This document shows, in pieces, positions 39,619 through 54,600 of a stretch of 64,000 bases of DNA. The notes under the pieces were generated by a model. It was given only the letters and a program-made list of their open reading frames with translations. It did not search any database and was not told the DNA's origin. The number at the start of each line of letters is the position of its first letter. The first letter of the stretch is position 1. Both the position numbers and the translations under genes were made by a program. The stretch spans positions 95,101 through 159,100 of the forward strand of contig QNGE01001006.1 of the NCBI GenBank assembly GCA_008508345.1. The letters are read 5' to 3'. The DNA comes from Paragonimus westermani. Its lineage: Eukaryota; Platyhelminthes; Trematoda; Plagiorchiida; Troglotrematidae.

Positions 39619-42600
39619 AACTTGACATACTTGTGGCGACAGTAACAACCACCAGTAGATTGCGAAGTTTTGATTTGAAAATCCTTTATGTGACAAGCTA
39701 AAACCCTATTTATCCAGTGCTAAGCTCTAGATGCGTTCACGGTTATCCGAGCTACGGTCAACTTCAAAACAAACTGTCACGATTCGTCCCATTTGATCGC
39801 CATGGTTTAGGTGTGTCTCTAGAGGCCTGAATGGAAAATTACGTGGACTTGTTGCTCTGTTATATATATACATATCTACTTGATATCAACTCGACCAATC
39901 AAAACAGAACATTAATTTTACAGGTTTCTTTCTGTTGCTGATTTAACATCATCTACTATTCAAGTAACCTTTAATGGATGACGTTAATTCACGTAGTAGC
40001 CAGTCCTCATATACCTTAAATGTGAGTCGTTCTTACACTCTAATTACCACATTCCTGGTGTAGTCGGAGCCTTTCCTAACATGAAAAAAAACGATAACGG
40101 ATTTAAAAAAGCACGAGTCCATTTCAAGAATTTGGACGAAATTGGTTGGGAACAGAGATTCAAGGGAGAGACATTCTATGATAGCAGGAATATTTCCACA
40201 CTTAGTCTAGGAAAATGTGAACGGGGCCTCATCGTTCGCTAGGCATTTTGCTCAGAACGGACCTTCAACTGTAGTCGTTTCATCGTTGCATATGAACACG
40301 ACATACAACCGAGCAAAACTGTTCAAGTTTATCAGGGCCATTTTACATACTTGCCACAAGCTGATATGTTCCCAGAAGGACTTGACAGTTACTGTGCGTT
40401 TACTCTGGCTTTCCTACTTATGGTCAAGGCATTTTTGAGAAGCCACGACAAATGAACAGTTATTCATTTGTTCTCAGTTAACCGTTCGTTTATTTAGAAT
40501 TCTGAATGTTACACGTTTGCGCTGGAAAACATTGCACTAAATGAACCAATCTCGCGAACTTTCTGTTCTCTGTGTTGTGGATTAACATAGTTAATTTTGA
40601 GGTTCCAGCTCGCACTGTCCACTATACTGACGGAAGCCCAGATAAGGGCTCTGACGCTTCTCTGAAAGCGTTGCCAGTTCGATGTAGATCCTAACCATCT
40701 GTTCTAATGATTTCAGAAATAAACGAAAACGGTCTTGAGATGTTACCTTGAGGGTGTTACATAATACATGAAAATATCCTATCCATTCGTTGTGTAGTCC
40801 TAAGTAACAAAACGTTGGCTCAGACGACGCCTGACCGGTTGTTTGATCAGCTGAACGGAAGAGATTGATTTGTGTTTCTTACACTGTCTACAGGTCAATC
40901 TTCAAAAGTGTGTTAGAGACTATTTCCTGTTTACAACATGCAAAGTTATAGCCTCTCCCTTTGTGCCCACTAGCATACGATGTATGTGGTTTGATGCCCA
41001 TGCAAACAATAGACTCAAGTAGGTGTAACAAGTTGTTCAGCTCGATACACTGCAGAATCTCCAGTGGTTAACAAACATTACTTTGGTGGTGGGCATCAAG
41101 AAACGAGACTTATATAACTTTTGTGATCTATGCTAACTATTCCCGGGTATATTGTGTTAACCGGTTGAGGTAAATAACTGTACTGTTATAGATTAGCTGC
41201 TTACATATATAGGTTATAATCAGCGTTATGCACAGTTAGTCCTTGCTTGCTTACTTAGGTATCCACTTCTGTTGCCCCACGTCAGACAGAGGTGCTATAG
41301 ATTTCCCATAGCAATTTGACGTTTGTCTGTTTTACTCATGACCACCGTATTTTGTCTCATGGATACCAGTCCAATAAACTACCTCACACAAATTCTTCAA
41401 TAATGCAAATTTCCCAGACGAGTAGGATCATTTTAATCCTTACATAGCGCCCAAATAGTTGGAGTGACTTCAGCTCAACTTTAATGAAAACATAAAAATG
41501 CATTTAGCGATAAAACATTAGGACACCCCATTTTGTGTGGATTGTGTAATCAATTAAAGGAATTGATCTAGCTGCCTGTTGTTCTCGGGCTCCATTTCTC
41601 ACTCGTCTCTATCTTTCTGCCTATTGGTCCAGTGAATCTCGCATGTGTATTGATCTATCGACTGACTGGCTGACTGGTCGAAGTTTGCGTTCACATGTCT
41701 CCATTCTAAAGTTTGATTGACGAGCCACGCGTACCACGTCGGCTGCTCTCCACCCAATTGTAAGCACTTTGGATTCTTTTGCGCTCCCCACTATAACAAT
41801 GCCGACTGTCACATTGGAGAATCCGGATACTTATCGACAAAACATGTCAACACGATGAACCTGTTCGATCAAGTACATTATTGTTTAGATCACCGCTGGA
41901 ATGTTGTACCAAGTGTCGGAAAAACGCAAACAAGTAAATCTCTTTGTGTGCTTTGAACAAGTACGACGTTTGGTGAGTCCCTAAATGCATTCTGATAAAA
42001 ATTGTGCAATAAACTAGTGGTCTTAATTGGGTTCTACTACCATTAGATGTCTGGTAATGATACGCCGTTTCAAATCTAACACTCGCTTGCATTTATAAAA
42101 TCATTCATCTGTCACGTTATTTTTCGCTAAACTCAAGGTCTGATCCGTTTGATACAATATGAAACGTCGCAGCATTATGTATAGATAACCGTTGAGAAAT
42201 ACGCGAAATTGAACGTAATCTTCATCATCACTTTTGGGCTACAAATCATGAATGATAATGGGTTCTCAATGTAACGCTGAATTATTCAAGGACACAAAAC
42301 GTCATTAAAATCGATACGCTAATTTTCGGGCTTGCTAACTAGGCGTACCAGCGCTTTGCGGAGGCTGCAGTGTTGCATTTCGTAGATGCTAATGTGGTGT
42401 AGAGTTTTGTTTGTTTGCCTGACAGAGGAACGTGATGCCACTCGTGTAAAAAAGCCGTTTGGCTTGATATCATATCTAATCCAAATGAAGATGAACAACT
42501 AAGGCCAAGCGTGTGTGAACTGAGTCAGACGCTGTGCAAATAGGCTCACATGCATAAGGTCAATTACCACTATATGTACTGATCTGAAAACCGACCACAT

Positions 42601-45600
42601 ATCCAACACTGCCCAATTTGACAATGCTCCCAACACAGGAACCTGGCAAGAAACAAGATTTTTCGAAAACCGATTCACAGTTTTTGTGCTTTTTCCGACA
42701 GTAATAACAGGATTTGATAACTTAAAAGGGCAAGGAGCCATTGGGTCTGTCAGGTTTTCGGGTATCGGCGCTGAAAAGGAGATCGTTTCAATAAAATTTG
42801 GGATTACTATCTGATTAACGCCAACTGTGGATCATCCACCGAAACGTACCGTCTTTAAAAACCAATGATGTTCTTGTTATAGGGCAAGAGTGTATATTAC
42901 CTACACGCCACTGAGTAATTCATATCCCTTGGTCGTGTTCTGGTCGAGTGTGATCAACGCTGACATTAAACAACCCCCACTTCCTGGTCCTTGGGTGACA
43001 TGTGAATCAAAATAACTTAATAAGACAGTCTGTCAGTCTCATTCACTAATTCGATGCAACTACTACTGTATAATTCATGTTACTGTCCACTGGGTTTTAT
43101 TTTTTGGTTCGCACTGGATAAATACACAAAATCCATTCGCTTTGTGGATGAGAAACCATGGTCTGATACTGACAGCCATAAGATGTACCGAACCTAAAAG
43201 CTGACCAATCAGATAGTGCCCGGTACAAAGAGCGTGTGAAAATTAGTGTTTGCTCGCATTCTGGTTTGCTTTATTACGGCCCTCTTCTGGTTCTGTGAAT
43301 TACCAAGGCTTCACACCAGCGGTTTTTTGGGCACGACACACTAAAAATCACATCCGTGTGAACGGCGAGCTGTAGTCTATCACTTGCATATCTGCGGCTG
43401 TCAAATGATATAGCAACAGTTTGCAACACGGATTACGGGGAATGAGAGGTGTGACTAGGCTGTCAAACAGTCTGTAATAGTTGCGGGAGCACCGACAGGG
43501 GCCACTGTGAGACACAAACGTGTATTATCATGCTAGCAACAACCAGGACCACAAGTGAGTTTCGTTTCAGGGACGTGGGGTTTCTGTTAGAGACGGGCTG
43601 AGTTTCTTCAAACCGGAAACAGATTCATTCCACACTGTAGGCCCTTAACGTTTCATTCCACATTAAATGAGTTTCTTTCTTGGTAGGCTCAGTGATAATT
43701 AAAGATTCTATTCAACCTCACCTCCTTGTTGAACATGTTGAACAGTTCATTGAAGCATCGAGTTCGACGGTTTTTGAACATTCAGATGAACGTGTTTCAC
43801 ACGGGTACTGACTTAATAACACTGGTTAGCTCACATTAGACCGGACGCATAATATCACGTTGCATTACCATTCTCTACGGTGTTTGTGGGGTACTGCCCC
43901 ATAAATCAACTAATCTTCTTGAAAAACTAGCTGCGTTTACTTCACACACATTTGATGCTGTGAGTGGAAATTACTCGCAGCTTCATATAGGGTTGCTGGC
44001 AGTTAGTTGTAGACAGGTCATCAGTAGGTTTCCAAGAAGCTCTTCAAAATCCATACAGTTTGTTCTCTACTCCAGCGCTATACTCAGCTACCTTTGAGAA
44101 GAAAATGAGTACACTGCCGGGCAGTTCACTCGGCCCTCACCGAAATACCGTCTGCAGAGAGTTCGGCCATTGGGCGAATTAATTCTATTCACGGGTGGGA
44201 CGAAATTTTGGTAAATATTGACAAGGCGAAGCCACTGGCAATTTAATAGTGGTTGCTTCTAAGTTCGGACATTTTCCATCATGTGCACCAAGTTCTTTGC
44301 TTCAACGATCTGCTTAGCTCTTTAGTCCATTCATTCCTTTTGTGGCCTTTTGTGTTAACACCGAGACGTAACCAAGCGCTGGTGTGTAATCACAAGGTAC
44401 GAAATGTTATCCCGGAGGAAATCGTTTCTGATTTATTATAGCAACCTGTGGTTTTGAGTTAAGAAGTGGTCAGTTGTCAGTGAAAAGTTTCTCGTCGAAC
44501 CTCAACGGCCATTGGATTTTACCTTGAAGGAACAGCAGTGTCCGAATCCAGGAACGTTGCGGATAGAAGCGCTACTCGATTTCACGTACGTTGTCCAAAT
44601 ACTGTCAACGCTATTTACATTATCTGCAATTGAGTGAAGCGGCGTTTGTTCAGTTATGGAATGACTCTCCAAACATTAATAGATTGTCTGGTGACCTAGC
44701 CGTTGATGCTTCAGAGACTACGAACTTAATGTGACCTGCTGTGTACCAAGCATATGCAGCGCATTTTTGCAGTTCAACATAACTGAAGAAGAAGCTACGG
44801 CAGAGGTACAGTTATTTGATATTTTAAATGGGACGATTTAGTGCAAACAGTACTCAATTCAGACAACTGCTTGCTTGAATGGCGCAGTTACTGCGCTGGA
44901 TAGACAGTAGGTTGTTTCTGTTGTGACAAACTGTAAGACCGTTCTTCGGCATTAAACCACCCTGAGCTACCAAATAAAATTAGCTACTAGTAATTGCAAT
45001 GTAGGGTGGAGAATTGAGTTTTTCCTTTTATTGTCACAACGGGTCTCCGGAATTAGAAGTGTCAACAAAAATTGGACAATTACTGACTACAAAGTACACA
45101 TTGACAACGAGCTGGATGACGCAGCTTCAAACACAGAAGCGCACAAAGACATAGATTACATATCTGGTAGCATAACAATTGCTTCATTTCAGCGATATAA
45201 ATATAATTATTGAACAACATGAGAACTGATTGTTTGCTACGCCGTTTTTGAAATTTCTAGTTTTTTTCTACTTTGTGGAATATTTGGCCCTCTACCTAAT
45301 AGTGAGTACTGTTATTCCGATTTGTTACCAGGATACCGTAACCGGCAAGTAAGAACAGGTGGGAACTTAACCATCTGTTTCCGTCAGAGTTCGCGGGTAC
45401 AATACAGGTGTGAGATAGGATAGAAACCTTGTTCACCCGCTTATCCATGTCATGAGACACGAAGGAATAAAACACAATGACGTTGTACACGAGAAAGTTG
45501 AAAAAGAGTAATGAAATGACAACTTGAAAGAGCACACAGTAGACCATGACATGCTGAGCATATCACTCAATACGCGTAAGTGTCAGGTAAGTAACAATGA

Positions 45601-48600
45601 TGGAGAAAATTCGATTATGCTGACTGAGATGCCGGAAGACTTGGTTTGCTGTACTGTACAACTGTTACCCTAATGTCGGAGGAGTATTGTTGTATAACAG
45701 GCAGTTTCGTTGTTAGTGGTATACTACTCACAAGTAGTGTATTACCCACAAGCGACATTCAGGAGCAAAAAGACAGGCCCCGAACACGACGGACAAGAAG
45801 GGACTATCGAAACAGTGTGTACATGATGTGTGAGAACTTTCACCAAGTCGATTGACCACGTACTGTCAACCAATGTATGTGAGTGCATGTCTGTCGTGCA
45901 AATGAGTGTACGCGTTTGTGGTTTAGTTTTTGACATGAACTATACGGAAGTTTGCGCAATGAACCTACTTGTTGGCCAAGCATCTTTTGCGGACACAACA
46001 GTACAGATGATCGCACTAATATGGATCACGTCAAAATTCATGGAAATGAATCGTGATGTGACCAGTTTCATCACTGTTTGTGATCCGTATTATCCTTGTT
46101 TAATCAAGGCATTTTCCATAACGAAGGAAATGGGCTTTTTATCACGAAATTGAGATATTGTTGGGTTATTATGGTTAGCAAGACTCCTACTCGAAACCTT
46201 ACGTCATTAGGTGTCGGCTACTCAGTTTGCTGAATGTAAACTATTTACGGTATGTTAGCTGGAAGTAACTTAAATTGGTGTCAAATAGCATCTCGCTCGG
46301 CACTCTGTTCGTGTTAATCACTGAACTTGCATTACCCCTTTGAGCCAGTTTGCGAGTTATCGTCACACTGAATGGTCGCAACAAACCAGACTTCATACGT
46401 GACATCCACAGTTACTTAGTTAAACGTGGTTTCGACTGCCTTTTCCATAGTAAGCAAACTAGGGGCGCAATCGGTCATGGATTTTCAGCCAGCTTGACAG
46501 CCAGGATCATTTTCTCCTGTATGGGTTCAAATATTTTGGACATTCTATTAACAGAAGGAACGAATTCAATGAAAGAATTCTGCCGGCTCATTACTGTAAA
46601 TATCACACAGATTTGGTGTCGCGAGTACGATTTACTGTGGGTTGAAGATCGAAAACGTGTCATTTCAGCCCACAGACACTCACCATCTGTGATTGCTGGA
46701 GTTGCATTGTTCGGGTTCCTGAGCGTCAGTGTTGGTGGGAATTGCTTCGTTACGCTCCCTGTGAAATTGGAGAGGATAAAATGTTAGAATATTAACAACT
46801 ATTGAATCGGATGCAATTCAGAATATTCGAACTTATTTTAATTAGCAACTATGCTTGGGCAAATCTGTTCCTTCTATTGTGAATTCTCTTCGGTTGCCAG
46901 AACTGGCGCAAATTTCACAGAGAAGATACGGGTTCATGAGACTAATCTGTGAAACCTCACCACGATAACTTTTGTAGTGAACAGCCGTGCTGTAGCAACC
47001 GTCACCTTATCCACTTCCTTACCTTTGTTAGGATGATTCCAATTAACCCATATATTTGTCACTTTGATAAACGTTGAAGATCGTAGTTATCCTGTGTTTA
47101 GTGTGCAGCCATGCGTAAAAAATAAGATGTGGAATTTATCTAAAAGTCGAACGTACATTAGCCATATATAAGCCAGTTTAGCAAGCCTACCTTCAACTGG
47201 TGTCTAGGCAACTGTTCGATATACTCATAGCTTTGTAGTGAATAAATGCAAAGGAAAAATTTTTGTCAGAGTTCCACTTAACCTGTACAACAAAGTGACC
47301 AGAAATGACAACTGTCTCGCATGTAGTTTGGTTATCGGCGCATATCGACGCATCCTTTAATTCCTACCTGATAGAAATGTGGGCTTAAACCCAACATGTA
47401 CGACAATATTTGGCACGTACGAAAAAGTGGCAGATGTTCACCTGAACACGAATGAAAGGCCAGTTTCCGAACACTGAATGGTCACCAAGAGAACGTAAGC
47501 AATTGGGGCAAAATGCTGACTCTGCATTTGTGTCAATGTAAACACGTCGACGTGCTCGATCAAATATATCAGTGGCTGCGCAGGGCAAGCCGACGGAATA
47601 TACCACTATCTGATCCATTACGTCATGAAGACCATAGTCTGCTAAGGAGCAATGAACAACGAATGGCTCCTCAAAATGCAAGCAGGGATTATCGTCAACT
47701 ATAGATCTTTGGTTGGGGAAGCAGTTAAGTTGACGACTGAGGACTAGTTTATACGAATTCAAGCGAAACTAACAGAATAGCACAGTAAGGCGTTATCTGA
47801 GTGATCAAAGTTCACTTATTCTCAAGATGAAATTTTGCGTTGTTAGTAAATAAGTATACGGTTATCCTTAGGATTATCTGATTGCTTGAGCTTTTTAACC
47901 ATTTTTACTTAAAAGATCATTGCAATTCTGGTGGTGAGTACATCGTCGATGAAGAATCATGGATGCATAGAGGTACTTAACCGTGGGATAAACTGATACG
48001 GCAGCGAAAGTGCTCCGGATCGGAAGGCGAATCAGTTTACCTCATACGATGTTTGGTGTGCATCACCAAACCGGTCTTTTTGAAAACAAGCATATCACCA
48101 AACCATTGAGCGTACAAATAAAACAAGCTGACTGAATAATTAAGTGCAACAGTTGTGATAGACTAAACACAGACGATAAGCTAGATATCGTTCTTCTAGT
48201 GAACTTCACATTGTATAATTGCCAGTTCATTTATTAGCTGCAGTCGATTGAGTAGTTTTGTCTTTGAATGCCGTGGATACTCCAATCCCACATATAACTC
48301 CAAGAAACGTTTTTCTTTGTCTTAAAATAATGAGTCAAATCAGAACAGGTTGATTTGGAACGTGTTGATAATCGCGTGAATTTCTGCACTGCCTCCAATC
48401 GATCAAACATGAATACACAATACTTGCTGGAGCAGTCTAGTTGCTCATTGTCTGATGTTCAAAGGCTTAGATACCATGCGTTGAGAGAGGTGAAGAAGAT
48501 CAAGACAATCGAACACACCAGAAAGAACAGACTCCAACGGATGAACACATTTCAGCTGAAATGGTCCTTCAGTTCGAGAACAAATAGTGATTGCTTTCAA

Positions 48601-51600
48601 TGAAGGGTATCGAGTTTTATTTAAACTCTACTCATTGTCAGTATATGGTATGGTTGTGTGCTGATGAAAGGAACTATGATGCAACATCTAAGATGCAGCA
48701 TCTAAGAAAAAGCGAGCGGTAGTAGACATGTGATGTTATTTATATATGTTCTTATCAGCATTCAACGAGCTGAAACTGATCGGATAGAGTCAATCTGTGA
48801 ACTGACACAGCAGTCGCATCTGCCTCTCTTGAAACGACCCACTTTCGTGTTTTCTACCGGTCGTCGCTTTGAGGAGGCATGGATTTCTGTTTTTAAGAGA
48901 TTTATTGAGCACCATTTTGTGCACAAACCTTACTTACCGTTCTTACTGTGCTTTTTGCTTCAATAGTGGACAACTGATATCATTGATTCATTCTACCAGG
49001 TATCCTATGTCGATAGGTCCAGCGCAGTGTGACAAGTGCATTTTGTGATGGAACAGTCAGGAAAACTTGCTGGTGGTCCAATTTATTAACAGTGAAATGG
49101 TTACCTTGTGCAAGGAGGCGTCCGTGATTCATTTTCCCGCAACTTTTATAATTAGTTAGTCGTCTTAACCCAGAGGGTAAATACAAAAGAATTTCAATAA
49201 ACTGATTGTCTATGTGTGCACCAGCCAGGATGATTAGGACCTCTGTAATCACATTATAGTTAGTGAGTTTGCATTTTTTACAGCTAAAGACAATCACTAT
49301 TATGGTCGAGTGGGTCAAATATGGGCGATGATGGCAGCGTTCATTTTAACCATTCCGACGTGGTGCTTGGGTGCCATGTTTATTGGTCAACTTTTTGACA
49401 AGCCGACCTACACACGAGGTGGGTTCTGATTGGCTGCATTATTTAGCAAATTCTTTTTACCGCTATACCGTGGATATTGTCACCTAGTCAGGCAGTATGA
49501 TCAAGCAATTAAAACCAGAGTACTTGCAATTGTCACTCCTGAGTGTTTGTTCGCTGAACAACCTTCATTATTATTCCTATGGCACAAGCGACAATAGCAG
49601 CATCAAAGCCATCACAAATCGTGGTATGCTCATCTTCAGACCATATGAATTACTGCGCCGCTATCTGTGTTACTGTGTTGGCCTATATTCGCCAATCAAG
49701 TGGCTGGAGCAAGTTTTTCTTCACGCCAAATGACAGCTTTTATAACGTTTCATCTTAGATCCATGATTCGCGATCTTTATTTAGAAAACGCTTAACTAAC
49801 GGCTTGCGTGCTCCGTCAAATGGTATGAAAATTTCTCAAAGTCAAAGAAACTCTGAAATCATTGAGTCCTGATCAGAAAAGTTTCATTTGGAAAAGTCAC
49901 AAGATTTACCCGTTTGGTGAGTGGAAAACATGATTGCTCTGACGTTAGTGTGTGTTAGCAAGCACCGTGCCAGCAGAGAATGCTTGCTAGTGCAATTTTC
50001 ATTGAAACTTATCAGAGAGCCTAGCTTATTGACAGAATACTTATAGCCTGCTCTCGTTAACATACACGCACACAGACTCTTAAATATAGACCCTAGTTTG
50101 CCTTTTTAGAAAAATCGTAAGCATAGCCCTTAAATGTTCCGAGGTTGTTGACTCAACCGACTTCGTGTCACCACCCTACAAAGGTGATGGCGCTTCATTT
50201 CTAAATTAAGTAGGTCTCTTCCGAGAGGTGCAAATGTCTATTAACGTCCCTGTTAGTCAGGTTCAAGTTGTGTTGGTCATGCTATGTAGGAAAGAAGATG
50301 AGAAGATCTCCCTGAGCTGCTACAACTATCGTGCTTTCCTCTGCTTCGTGTTTTGCTATCAGGTTAGGGATACTGTGGCTCCTTCATCCTAGGGTTGGGT
50401 AGGTCAAGAAAGACGTGGAAAAATCAAGCCAACTGACGGGGTTGTTCATACATGAGGATGACTGAGGAAGCAGGTCTGTGAAAGCCACTGACTTGATATC
50501 ACTTTCGATTTCAACTTGACATGCTCCTGTTGTTCCGCAGTTACATTTAAACTGGCTAAATGGGCAGTGAAATTTGAGACCTTGAAAGCCACACTCTGTG
50601 TTCACGGTATGTTGGATAACCTGAACAAAAATCTGTTTGTATATATATTGTCTGTAAATATTGTCTATATATTTTTGTCTATATATTGTTGTTAACTATT
50701 CAGCAATTTTCGACGTTACTTATCATGGTGAATGCCGGTGGAGGTAGCTCTTTAAAAAACTTAGAGGGCGGAGCTCATGAACGTTCAGAGTGCAGATCAG
50801 TGGCCGCCAAAATTAGAGTGTGTGGAATAAGCTGAGATACAGCCGATCTGGCAACTGAGGATTAACCTTCTCACTCAGAATTTGAAACAACCTGTAACAC
50901 ATACCAAGAAAGCTAGTGTGTATCTGCTTCTATTTTAATACAAAAATCACGTATTCCACCAGGCAAAACTGACGAGGGCTCACACGGCAAGTATGTCATT
51001 TGTAATGCTGAAAGTAATTCTGAAGTGGGGAAACCTTCCGGAAGATTTCTTACGAGAACTTTCTTTATTTGGGTGCTTGATGCCGAGCGCTGTGTTGGTG
51101 TTAACATCAGTTCATATCCTTGAAGAAACGGGTTCATTGGTAGTTTCTTAATTCCAGCTCAACTGAGTGCAGTTTGGTTTATGATAGTGTGGCACACACA
51201 ACCATAAAACCACCAAACCTACGAAAAATGGTCATTATTTTACAAAAGGAAGTCTAGCGGAATTGCTGTTCGGATTGACTTCACCCCGCCAAAAGTAGGA
51301 ATAACCTATTTTCAAATTATGTGGGTTGTAAATATTGTTCAGACTTACGATATATGTAGTCACCGGTGTTGAAGAGGAAATTGCTTAATAACACGTAGTA
51401 AACGATGGTTGCGCCGATCAGGGAAATCTGAGAGAAAATCAAGGCTATGATCCAACCAGGTTTGCCGAAATAATATTCGCAAGTATCTGATAGGTCCAGA
51501 AATGTATTCTGCGGCAGGTTCCGAATAACTGAAAACAGTGAATGGATGAACATGTTATGTTAAAACTAAGCAACGTATATAAATGTATAGAAAGGTTAGG

Positions 51601-54600
51601 TATCATCAACGTCATCATCGTTATCATCACCATTAAGACAAGCGATAAAACAGCATTCCAATGTATCCCTGAATGAACAACCAATTAGTCAGTCGCGAAC
51701 CCCCAATTACATACAGGCTGATTACACAATTACAGTTTTTATTGTTCCGCTTACCTCGTTTTAACTTGCTCTGGGTAGGCTTCATCAAGTGATTCCTGCT
51801 AACTGTTATTCTTTCTCAATGTTAGGCCAGTCATTCAGTCTCTATTTTACGGGCAAATACGATCAGTGGTGTATGTCCTGCTGGCGGTCATTTCTATTTC
51901 ATTTCTTTGGATCACCGGTTGATCATTCATTGCGTGAATGGGATATAGTCGTGTGAATGGGGTGCACATTGTCGTAACCTCTTGACTAAAAACTCTTTCT
52001 AAAACACAGTCGTAGGTATGGTCGTACAGTGTCAGTGTAACGGACTACAGAAGAGAATTTGATGTGCTTACTTTCAACAACTGCGATTAAATCTATAGGG
52101 AGCCTTCTGACTAATTTATCCTATAAACTACATTCGATTCCATCTGTCTTTTTGAAGAACGTATCGCCGTAGTAGTGGAACCGATAACAATACATGTGTG
52201 TACTCCCTTGTGAACTTGCTGTCTATCGAATGCTTAGAAGACGGTCGTAATGGACTAATGCAAGAGAAATCCAGGAACTCATGGGGCAGTTTGAAATCAA
52301 TAAAAATACAATGGTTAATTACTCTCTTCGAGAGCGGCTGACATGAACTGGGCTCTTCCTTAGAACATTCCAGGAGTTGCAAAAGGATTATTAATTTGTT
52401 ACAAAAATATCGGCCGATCGTCACCTTCATACAAAGCTGCCGACGAAGTGATTCTCAATGATGTTACTCAGTGTGTTTCCTCTAAATTGTTCGGTAAAGA
52501 TGATTACTCTGTCTGAATGATGAATTTTCAAATGAATTTTCCATAAATCATTGATTGGGTGGTCGCTAGGTTCTATAAAGTGACGCGGTCTTTAGGGTAA
52601 TCTTCGACAAAACATTATAAGAATATGTTCGTTCCGCCTGCTTCCTGTATCCTGCTTTGAAACTGCTGAGAACAATGAACTCACCTTTGTAGTACCACAC
52701 AGACTACAGAGGAATCCTCTGAGTTTTGAAAGTTTCAGCAGGTGTCAGCAATTTGAAGCTGAAATTATCGGGCTGAAAACTCTAATACTTTTGGCCGAAT
52801 AAATAACAGTAACGAAGATTGTTGATCCTTTTCAGATTTTCCGTTCTGAGTGAAATATTTCAATATCTTTTAACAAAACCAATTTTAAGGGAAGAAACAG
52901 ATGAAAGTGGAGATTGAGAGAGTCTTCTGGGACAGTTGTTCCTCTGGAATGTTTGGTGGATTCCGGATGACGGAGTGGTTTGAATCGTTAACTGAGTCCA
53001 ACTGGGAAACTTATGGCCCCTCAGCGTGACTTAGTAGTTCAGCTTGTAGACCACTTGCTACTTCTAGGCTTGTTGTCGCTGTCGCCGATTCAAATCAAGT
53101 TGAAGCCTAGATTTATGCGACATAACCTCTTTTCAAACAGGAGATTGCAGATACTTTTAAGATAAGGGGCGATCTTGTGATTGCACATGAAGTAGTTCCC
53201 CCGACAGTTTTAATCAACTTTTCGTGACTCAAATTGACGTCCGAATTTAAATGACAGATTATTAAGTTCTCGTGTCGCATGTGTCGTATTGCGCTGTATA
53301 CATGCATGCACGTACTGTGCAACTGAATTTTGTCAAAAACGGTGTTAAGATTGAGTTAGACTTTCTTAAGGAGTGGCCATTCTTTCCATGATTTCGACCA
53401 AAAATCGTTGGGATGGAGGTTGGGACTTCGATTTCTTGTGTGCACTTATTTGTCATTTCGAAAGGTTGCTCTCGCTTGGTGACTTGTGAATAGTTTACAG
53501 ATTGGTGCCGGTGGAAGATTTTCCTATCCATGTAAAATGGCGCATTACAAACATTGAACATCATCCACTAAAATTTTCCTGGATACATTCCAAATGGGTC
53601 TGGCTGACGTTTCGCCGAATTCTTCCATTGCCGAAAAATGTCTTACACTTGTAATTTGACCAGACATCAAGTACACCTCAAATGTAAGAGATCACATCGT
53701 CTATTATCAGTGGAGTTCTTTCATTCTTGAAACAAAGAATTCTAACATTGGAATATTCCAGAAATACCTAGTGAATGTGACCTATCAAAACGATTTTAGA
53801 AGCACTTTGGTGTTGAAACATTCGACGAACCGTTCAATCTCCGAACAACTTCTTCACCTTGACGTGTAATGAAGAATTGACACACGCAATTTTCAAGTTT
53901 TTTTAAAAGCACTATTAGTACCATTGAGTGCTTGATTTATTCCTCAGTTCTGTGATCGTGCTGCAAGTTCTTATCTTTGAAGGTCGCAGTGGTTGAACTG
54001 GTTGAACTGTTCACTATGTCTCATCCATATTCACCTTCGCGAACATTGGTTGTAACGTTCCAGTGATATTCACAACTTTTCAAAACAATTGTCAATTCCA
54101 TCAAAGATGTGAGAATCGGTTTCGGAGAGCCCACAAAATTGTTGCAAGATACATCTCTCCTGATTTCGCATCCACAGGGCTTATCAACGGGGATAGGAAA
54201 TTGGGTGGATCTGTTAATATCGGCTTGTTCGTTAAGCACAGTATTGAAATGAGCAATCTGGTGAGTTCAAGTAAGTGTTGGGGGGTTGTCGTCTTCTGGG
54301 GCATGCTGGATGCTTTTGTTGAGGGTTTTCTCTCTGTCAAAAAGATGTTTCTTGAAATTAATGTCTAGCTGGCGTTTTATTCCAAACCAGTAAACTACCG
54401 CAGGATTGTTCACCGATTCATTGGTCAAATTTCTGACAGTACTATATGTGTACGATGCTATTGATTTGGAAGTAGACTGGATATGTTTTATATGAGGGTT
54501 ACCTCGAATGATAAAACACGTCAGTTGCAGTGACGTTCCTGCACGAGAGTCCTTCCGCGCTGGTCATGTTGGCAAGCGAATTCAAGAGAGTATGTCACCA

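Larger units (their letters stand above)
37882..51348 (-). other. Very long intron (13.5 kb) or intron group with the unresolved junction
   Basis: This span separates the helix 3 exon from the luminal-loop exon. It holds the 201-nt duplication (39379-39818), a solo LTR (45688-46000) and the doubtful exon (45329-45522). At least one linking exon is expected from the phase mismatch. A second possible piece is 47486-47575 (-), with acceptor CCCTGCGCAG, 29 codons containing [19 protein letters not shown] and a weak donor G|GTGACC. It also enters with the right phase but lacks similarity I can recognise. Confidence 0.55.

Noticed and set aside
46350..46787. Longest single ORF of the window (145 codons, plus strand)
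   Set aside because: No recognisable motif and a non-ATG (TTG) start. By my rough estimate, one or two ORFs of this length are expected by chance in 64 kb of six-frame AT-rich sequence.
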